Assembly (NCBI GenBank): GCA_028688235.1
Contig: JAQTYP010000114.1
Coordinates: 1 to 9,117 of the forward strand
Length of the DNA: 9,117 nucleotides
Source of the DNA: Methylomonas sp.
Lineage (GTDB): Bacteria; Pseudomonadota; Gammaproteobacteria; Methylococcales; Methylomonadaceae
Reading direction: 5' to 3'
Shown here: positions 5,116 through 9,117 of the stretch, piece after piece
Position numbering within the stretch: the stretch's first letter is position 1
Layout of the letters: every line of letters starts with the position of its first letter
Made by a program: the position numbers and the translations under genes
The notes under the pieces: generated by a model
The model's database searches: none
What the model saw: the letters and a program-made list of their open reading frames with translations, nothing else
Told to the model about the DNA's origin: nothing

Positions 5116-7689
5116 ATGAGAATGGACAAACTCACCAGCAAATTCCAGCAGGCTCTCGGCGATGCCCAAAGCCTGGCTTTGGGCAAGGATCACCAGTTCA
5201 TCGAGCCGTTACATGTCATGCTGGCCTTGCTGGACCAGGACGGCGGCAGCATCAAGCCCTTGCTGCAACAGGCAGGCATTGAGGTCAATGCCTTGCGTGG
5301 CGAACTAGTCAAGGAAATCGACCGCTTGGCCAGCGTGTCAGGCGCCGGCGGCGACGTGCAGCTTTCCAACGAGCTGTCGCGCATGCTGAATTTGACCGAC
5401 AAATTGGCGCAAAAACGTAAGGATGCTTTCATCTCCAGCGAGCTATTTCTGCTGGCCGCGTTGGAAACCAGCGGTACGTTGCAAAACATCTTGAAACGCG
5501 CTGGTCTCACCGCTTCTGCCGTCGATAAAGCCATAGACAACATGCGCGGCGGCCAGGCCGTCAATGACGCCAACGCCGAAGATCAACGCCAGGCGCTGAA
5601 AAAATACGCGATCAATCTGACCGAACGCGCCGAACTTGGCAAGCTCGATCCTGTCATCGGTCGCGACGACGAAATCCGCCGTACGATACAGGTCCTGCAG
5701 CGTCGCACCAAGAACAATCCGGTGTTGATAGGCGAGCCCGGCGTCGGCAAGACCGCGATCGTCGAAGGCCTGGCGCAACGCATCGTCAACGGCGAAGTGC
5801 CTGAAGGCATCAAGGGCAAGCAATTGCTGGCGCTGGATATGGCGGCACTGATCGCCGGCGCCAAATTCCGCGGCGAATTCGAGGAGCGTCTGAAAGCGGT
5901 GCTGAACGATATCGCCAAACTGGAAGGCCAGGTCATTTTGTTCATCGACGAATTGCATACCATGGTCGGGGCCGGCAAGGCCGAGGGCGCGATGGACGCC
6001 GGCAACATGTTGAAACCGGCGCTGGCGCGCGGCGAACTGCATTGCGTCGGTGCCACCACGCTGGACGAATACCGCAAATACATCGAGAAAGACGCCGCGT
6101 TGGAACGCCGCTTTCAAAAAGTCTTGGTCGACGAACCCAACGTCGAAGACACCATCGCGATTTTGCGCGGTTTGAAGGAGCGCTACGAAATCCATCACAG
6201 CGTCGACATTACCGATCCTGCCATCGTCGCTGCGGCAACCTTGTCGCACCGCTACATTTCCGACCGCCAGTTGCCGGACAAGGCCATCGATCTGGTCGAC
6301 GAAGCCGCCAGTCGCATACGCATGGAAATGGACTCAAAGCCGGAAGCCATGGATAAACTCGACCGCCGTCTGATCCAGCTAAAAATCGAACGCGAGGCGA
6401 TGAAAAACGAAAACGATGCCGCGTCGAAAAAACGCCTGGAAACCTTGCAGGAAGAGATCGCCGCGTTGGAAAAGGAATATTCCGACCTGGATGAAATCTG
6501 GAAAGCCGAAAAAGCCGCGTTGCAAGGCACTGCGACGATCAAGGAGAGGCTGGAACACGCCCGGCTAGAGCTGGAAGCAGCACGCCGCAGCCAGGATTAC
6601 ACCCGCATGTCCGAACTGCAATACGGCGAAATCCCCAAGCTGGAAAAGGAGCTGGATTTAGCCTCGCAAGCCGAGATGCAGGAAACCCGTTTACTGCGCA
6701 GCAAGGTCACCGAAGACGAAATCGCCGAAGTCGTCTCCAAATGGACCGGCATCCCGGTTTCCAAAATGATGGAAGGCGAGCGCGAGAAACTGTTGCGCAT
6801 GGAAGACGAACTGGCCAGACGGGTGGTCGGCCAAACCGAAGCCTTGAAAGCCGTCAGCAACGCGATACGCCGCTCCCGAGCCGGCCTGTCCGATCCGAAC
6901 CGGCCGAACGGCTCCTTCCTGTTCCTGGGGCCGACCGGGGTTGGCAAGACCGAACTGTGCAAGGCCTTAGCCGAATTCATGTTCGATACCGAAGAAGCGA
7001 TGGTGCGCATCGACATGTCGGAATTCATGGAGAAACACTCCGTGGCCCGTTTGATTGGCGCGCCTCCGGGCTACGTCGGCTACGAGGAAGGTGGCTATCT
7101 GACCGAGGCCGTGCGCCGCCGGCCATACTCGGTTATCTTGCTGGACGAAATCGAAAAAGCCCATGCCGATGTGTTCAACGTCTTGTTGCAAGTTCTGGAC
7201 GACGGCCGGTTGACCGACGGCCAAGGCCGCACGGTGGATTTCAAAAACTGCGTGGTCGTGATGACCTCCAATTTGGGCTCGCACGTGATCCAAGAACTCG
7301 CAGGCGAGGAAAACTACGCCGACATGAAGGATGCGGTGATGGACATCGTCGGCCAGCATTTTAGGCCTGAGTTCATTAACCGTCTCGACGAGGCCGTGGT
7401 ATTTCACCCGCTCGGTCAGGGTCAGATTCGGGCGATTTGCAAAATCCAGATCGATTTACTGCGCCGCAGATTGCAGGAAAAAGACATCGGCCTGGAAATC
7501 AGTGAGTCGGCATTAGATATGCTGGGCGAGGCCGGTTTCGACCCAATCTATGGCGCACGCCCGTTGAAACGGGCCATACAGCGCCAATTGGAAAATCCGT
7601 TAGCCAACGAAATCTTGTCCGGCCGATTCGCGCCGGGGGACGTGATTAAGGTGGATAAAGCAAAGGATGGCTTGACTTTCGGTAAATAA
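5116..7689 (+). CDS. clpB: ATP-dependent chaperone ClpB (Hsp100 disaggregase)
   Basis: This 857-residue protein has the same length and register as E. coli ClpB. The hexameric ATPase threads aggregated proteins through its pore with help from DnaK/DnaJ/GrpE in the cytoplasm. Domains: N-terminal domain 1-145; NBD1 about 160-400 with Walker A GEPGVGKT (K212) and Walker B FIDE (E279); coiled-coil M domain about 409-525 with the conserved Y503 in RMSELQYG, which contacts DnaK in E. coli; NBD2 about 545-765 with Walker A GPTGVGKT (K611) and Walker B LLDE (E678); C-terminal domain ending with GARPLKRAIQ and a short tail. Pore residue Y653 is present; the NBD1 pore residue is F251 (KFRGEF) instead of Tyr. 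The ATG at 5116 is 7 nt after AGAGGT and aligns with E. coli MRLDRLTNKF; a second ATG two codons later is less likely. It is a single-gene unit under a heat-shock promoter. Confidence 0.98.
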   Translation: MRMDKLTSKFQQALGDAQSLALGKDHQFIEPLHVMLALLDQDGGSIKPLLQQAGIEVNALRGELVKEIDRLASVSGAGGDVQLSNELSRMLNLTDKLAQKRKDAFISSELFLLAALETSGTLQNILKRAGLTASAVDKAIDNMRGGQAVNDANAEDQRQALKKYAINLTERAELGKLDPVIGRDDEIRRTIQVLQRRTKNNPVLIGEPGVGKTAIVEGLAQRIVNGEVPEGIKGKQLLALDMAALIAGAKFRGEFEERLKAVLNDIAKLEGQVILFIDELHTMVGAGKAEGAMDAGNMLKPALARGELHCVGATTLDEYRKYIEKDAALERRFQKVLVDEPNVEDTIAILRGLKERYEIHHSVDITDPAIVAAATLSHRYISDRQLPDKAIDLVDEAASRIRMEMDSKPEAMDKLDRRLIQLKIEREAMKNENDAASKKRLETLQEEIAALEKEYSDLDEIWKAEKAALQGTATIKERLEHARLELEAARRSQDYTRMSELQYGEIPKLEKELDLASQAEMQETRLLRSKVTEDEIAEVVSKWTGIPVSKMMEGEREKLLRMEDELARRVVGQTEALKAVSNAIRRSRAGLSDPNRPNGSFLFLGPTGVGKTELCKALAEFMFDTEEAMVRIDMSEFMEKHSVARLIGAPPGYVGYEEGGYLTEAVRRRPYSVILLDEIEKAHADVFNVLLQVLDDGRLTDGQGRTVDFKNCVVVMTSNLGSHVIQELAGEENYADMKDAVMDIVGQHFRPEFINRLDEAVVFHPLGQGQIRAICKIQIDLLRRRLQEKDIGLEISESALDMLGEAGFDPIYGARPLKRAIQRQLENPLANEILSGRFAPGDVIKVDKAKDGLTFGK

Positions 7690-7699
7690 GGCCGTTTTT
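7669..7699 (+). terminator. Weak candidate terminator of clpB
   Basis: GGCTT (7669-7673) can pair with AAGGCC (7688-7693, one bulged base) across the stop codon, followed by G and five T residues. The stem is short and the loop long, so this is only a possible terminator. Confidence 0.25.
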
Positions 7700-7754
7700 C
7701 TATCATCGGGCCGGGGAGGCTTTGAACATCGGTCCCTATTTGCGAACATAGTGA

Positions 7755-7828
7755 TGTAGGATGGGCTGACGTCAGGAAGCCCATCATTCAAACCGCATGG
7801 GCTGCGCATTCGCTTAGCCCATCCTACA
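7755..7828. repeat. REP/MITE-like palindromic element
   Basis: This 74-bp unit is bounded by perfect 13-bp inverted ends, TGTAGGATGGGCT (7755-7767) and AGCCCATCCTACA (7816-7828). Inside, GATGGGCT/AGCCCATC (7760-7767 with 7778-7785) forms one hairpin. ATGGGCT plus GCG pairs with CGC and AGCCCAT (7797-7806 with 7811-7822) to form a second with a 4-nt loop. It has no coding capacity. GTAGGATGGGCT-type hairpins are, from memory, common dispersed repeats in methanotroph and other proteobacterial genomes, possibly moved by REP-associated (RAYT) transposases. It could also act as a transcription stop after clpB. Confidence 0.75.
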
Positions 7829-7843
7829 GCCTGATTTTCGTGT

Positions 7844-7859
7844 ATTTCGTGGACGAAAT
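7844..7859. promoter_or_regulatory. Palindromic operator-like site
   Basis: ATTTCGT-GG-ACGAAAT is a perfect 7-bp dyad with a 2-bp centre, 30 nt upstream of the receptor promoter's -35 box. The regulator is unknown; it does not match the Fur box. Confidence 0.35.
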
Positions 7860-7889
7860 GATTTTTATAGGGTAAAACCAAAGAGGGCG

Positions 7890-7918
7890 TTGTCTCGGCT
7901 TAAACGCCTGACTATACT
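7890..7918 (+). promoter_or_regulatory. Sigma-70-type promoter of the TonB receptor gene
   Basis: TTGTCT (7890-7895) and TATACT (7913-7918) are separated by exactly 17 nt. The -35 matches consensus at 4 of 6 positions and the -10 at 5 of 6. Transcription should begin near 7925, giving a leader of about 59 nt. Confidence 0.6.
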
Positions 7919-7926
7919 CACCACAC

Positions 7927-7949
7927 ACAGGCCGGCCGGTAGCGCCTGT
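7927..7949 (+). other. Leader hairpin of the TonB receptor transcript
   Basis: ACAGGC (7927-7932) and GCCTGT (7944-7949) form a 6-bp perfect stem with an 11-nt loop that includes CGGCCGG. It lies at the very 5' end of the predicted transcript, some 20 nt before the ribosome site. It may stabilise the mRNA or be a regulatory structure. Confidence 0.4.
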
Positions 7950-7983
7950 CACTGGCTTAATATCAGCAAAGGGTGATGTTCAG

Positions 7984-9117
7984 ATGAAAAATGGCTTGCC
8001 TAGGTTTTGCCCTTGTTCGACTCTCGCAAAGGCCTTTGCGGTCGGTATGGCGATGGTTGAAGAACCTGCCGCCAAAGACGTGGCCGACATGGACATTTCC
8101 GAACTGGTGAACGTTCCGGTTTCTCCGTTCGAAGTGTCTACCGCTCTGGATTTGGGCTATCACGCCTCCAATTCGGTTTCGGCTTCCCGCTTCGATGCAC
8201 CGATTCGAGACTTGCCGTTCGCGATTCAGTCCTTTACCGAATCCTTCATCGAGGACCAGAAACCGCGCGACATATTCGATGTCGCTCGTTATTCGCCCGG
8301 TGTGACCTACCGCAGCAACGATTTCAACGAAGGCAACGCCAATCTGGCGATACGCGGATTCACGGTCGGTTCGCTGGCGGGCGGCAATATCCAGATGTTG
8401 CGCGATGGGGTGCACGGACCTTCTATCTTCGATTTCACCAATATTTCCCGCGTCGAGGTGGTCAAGGGGCCGGCGTCGTTTCTGTACGGCCAGGTCGCGC
8501 CGGGCGGCATCGTCAACGTCATCACCAAGAGTCCGCAGCGCCGGTTTGCCGCCAATGCCGACGCGCGCTACGGCTCCTACGGCGAATACCGCTTCCAGAC
8601 CGACGTGACGGGGCCTGCCTCCAAAGAGTTGTTTTACCGGATGGCGGCCTCCTATGACCAGGACATGCATTACTGGGAGCCTTACGACGCCCAGTCGTGG
8701 AACGTCTCGCCGTCGTTGTTGTGGCAACCCAGCGACCGCTTGAGCGTATCGTTGAAATACGAACACTTCGAGAAAATCGAAGAACCGCAAGTGATGCAAA
8801 AACCCGGTTACAACACTTGGGTAGGTACCCTGCCGTCCGCCAGCAATCCTAATCTTTCCGCCGTCGACGTACCCGGCTTGCCAGACAACTGGAACAGCAT
8901 GGCCTATACGGATTTTCGCCGCAGCAATACCGATAATTTCAGCGCCTGGATAGATTTCAAGGCCGACGAGCATTGGGATCTTAGGACCGGCTATTCCCAC
9001 CTGGAATACGATACCGATATGTTGTTCAGCGGCGATTTGGGGATGGCGAACAATACCACGACCCTGCAGGGCCGCCGGGTCAGGCATCAAGTCTATACAG
9101 ATCGGAAGAGCGTAGTG
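7984..9117 (+). CDS. TonB-dependent siderophore-type outer-membrane receptor, 5' part
   Basis: This is the first 378 codons of a TonB-dependent receptor, cut by the contig end; codons from about 9099 on are adapter. Such receptors import ferric siderophores or other scarce ligands across the outer membrane using TonB-ExbB-ExbD energy. After an N-terminal DMDISELVNVPVSPFEVST segment, which may contain the TonB contact, comes a plug domain: DLPFAIQSFTESFIEDQKP, YSPGVTYRS, LAIRGF, RVEVVKGPASFLYG, PGGIVNVITKSP. Beta-barrel strands follow (RYGSYGEYRF, YRMAASYD, LSVSLKYEHF). Full receptors have about 700-800 residues. The start has a GGGTG-type ribosome site about 8 nt upstream, and the frame is closed at 7909-7911, with no other start between. 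The signal peptide looks poor (see findings). The ligand cannot be identified. Confidence 0.92.
   Translation, partial: MKNGLPRFCPCSTLAKAFAVGMAMVEEPAAKDVADMDISELVNVPVSPFEVSTALDLGYHASNSVSASRFDAPIRDLPFAIQSFTESFIEDQKPRDIFDVARYSPGVTYRSNDFNEGNANLAIRGFTVGSLAGGNIQMLRDGVHGPSIFDFTNISRVEVVKGPASFLYGQVAPGGIVNVITKSPQRRFAANADARYGSYGEYRFQTDVTGPASKELFYRMAASYDQDMHYWEPYDAQSWNVSPSLLWQPSDRLSVSLKYEHFEKIEEPQVMQKPGYNTWVGTLPSASNPNLSAVDVPGLPDNWNSMAYTDFRRSNTDNFSAWIDFKADEHWDLRTGYSHLEYDTDMLFSGDLGMANNTTTLQGRRVRHQVYTDRKSVV
9099..9117. other. Illumina TruSeq adapter remnant (not genomic)
   Basis: AGATCGGAAGAGCGTAGTG differs from the start of the TruSeq read-2 adapter (AGATCGGAAGAGCGTCGTG) at one base of 19. It sits exactly at the contig end. 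Translated in the receptor frame it gives DRKSVV, a tail I recognise as typical of adapter read-through. Confidence 0.93.

Noticed and set aside
5443..6249. 268-codon open frame on the minus strand
   Set aside because: It lies wholly inside clpB, which is conserved at every key motif. It is a shadow of biased codon use.
7844..7870. Fur box for the siderophore-type receptor
   Set aside because: The A/T-rich stretch after the dyad has no good match to the GATAAT-repeat consensus; the perfect dyad itself is of another type.
7919..7983. Cobalamin riboswitch in the receptor leader
   Set aside because: GTCACTGG and nearby bases hint at conserved words, but no B12 box is present and the leader of about 59 nt is too short.
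7963..9090. 375-codon open frame on the minus strand
   Set aside because: It is the mirror of the TonB receptor gene, whose plus-strand frame shows clear plug and barrel motifs. The minus-strand translation has no recognisable family.
1..9117. CRISPR array, tRNA, rRNA or insertion sequence
   Set aside because: No regularly spaced direct repeats, no tRNA-like clover-leaf sequence, no rRNA stretch and no transposase gene were seen when reading both strands.

Overview
The window looks like a complete metagenomic or draft-genome contig, about 50-57% G+C, from a methylotrophic gammaproteobacterium, most plausibly a type I methanotroph (Methylococcales). The main reason is the pair of tetrahydromethanopterin-linked C1 genes at the left end: the 3' part of fhcD (formyltransferase) and all of fhcC (subunit C of the formyltransferase/hydrolase complex). 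The ClpB protein, which matches the E. coli protein residue for residue at its key motifs, agrees with a proteobacterial host. The last 19 bases (9099-9117) match the Illumina TruSeq read-2 adapter with one mismatch, so the contig ends in sequencing artefact and not in genome.

Region 1 (2-3242, + strand) is one tightly packed run: fhcD -> fhcC -> a BglII-type restriction endonuclease -> an MT-A70-type adenine methyltransferase -> a radical SAM protein. fhcD/fhcC overlap by 4 bp and fhcC/endonuclease by 1 bp (TGATG), so a restriction-modification system appears to be transcribed with, and translationally coupled to, a central C1-metabolism operon. The methyltransferase has a strong Shine-Dalgarno sequence and the endonuclease has none. 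The R-M genes are lower in G+C (about 46% in hand-counted lines) than fhcC and clpB, which fits horizontal acquisition.

Region 2 (3239-4878, - strand) holds three separate genes. The first is an 89-aa protein whose C-terminus resembles flagellar rod/hook proteins and which is preceded by an exact sigma-28-type -10 box (GCCGATAA). The second is a 310-aa membrane protein with four predicted membrane segments and a single c-type heme motif (CVMCH) on its first loop. The third is a 67-aa cold-shock protein with a clear intrinsic terminator. The first of these converges on the radical SAM gene, and their stop codons overlap.

Region 3 (4879-7689) is a 237-bp divergent control region followed by clpB, the disaggregase. 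clpB is driven by a near-consensus sigma-32 heat-shock promoter sitting inside a 9-bp inverted repeat.

Region 4 (7690-9117) carries a 74-bp REP/MITE-like element with 13-bp perfect inverted ends, a good sigma-70 promoter, a leader hairpin, and the 5' part of a TonB-dependent siderophore-type receptor gene that runs into the adapter.
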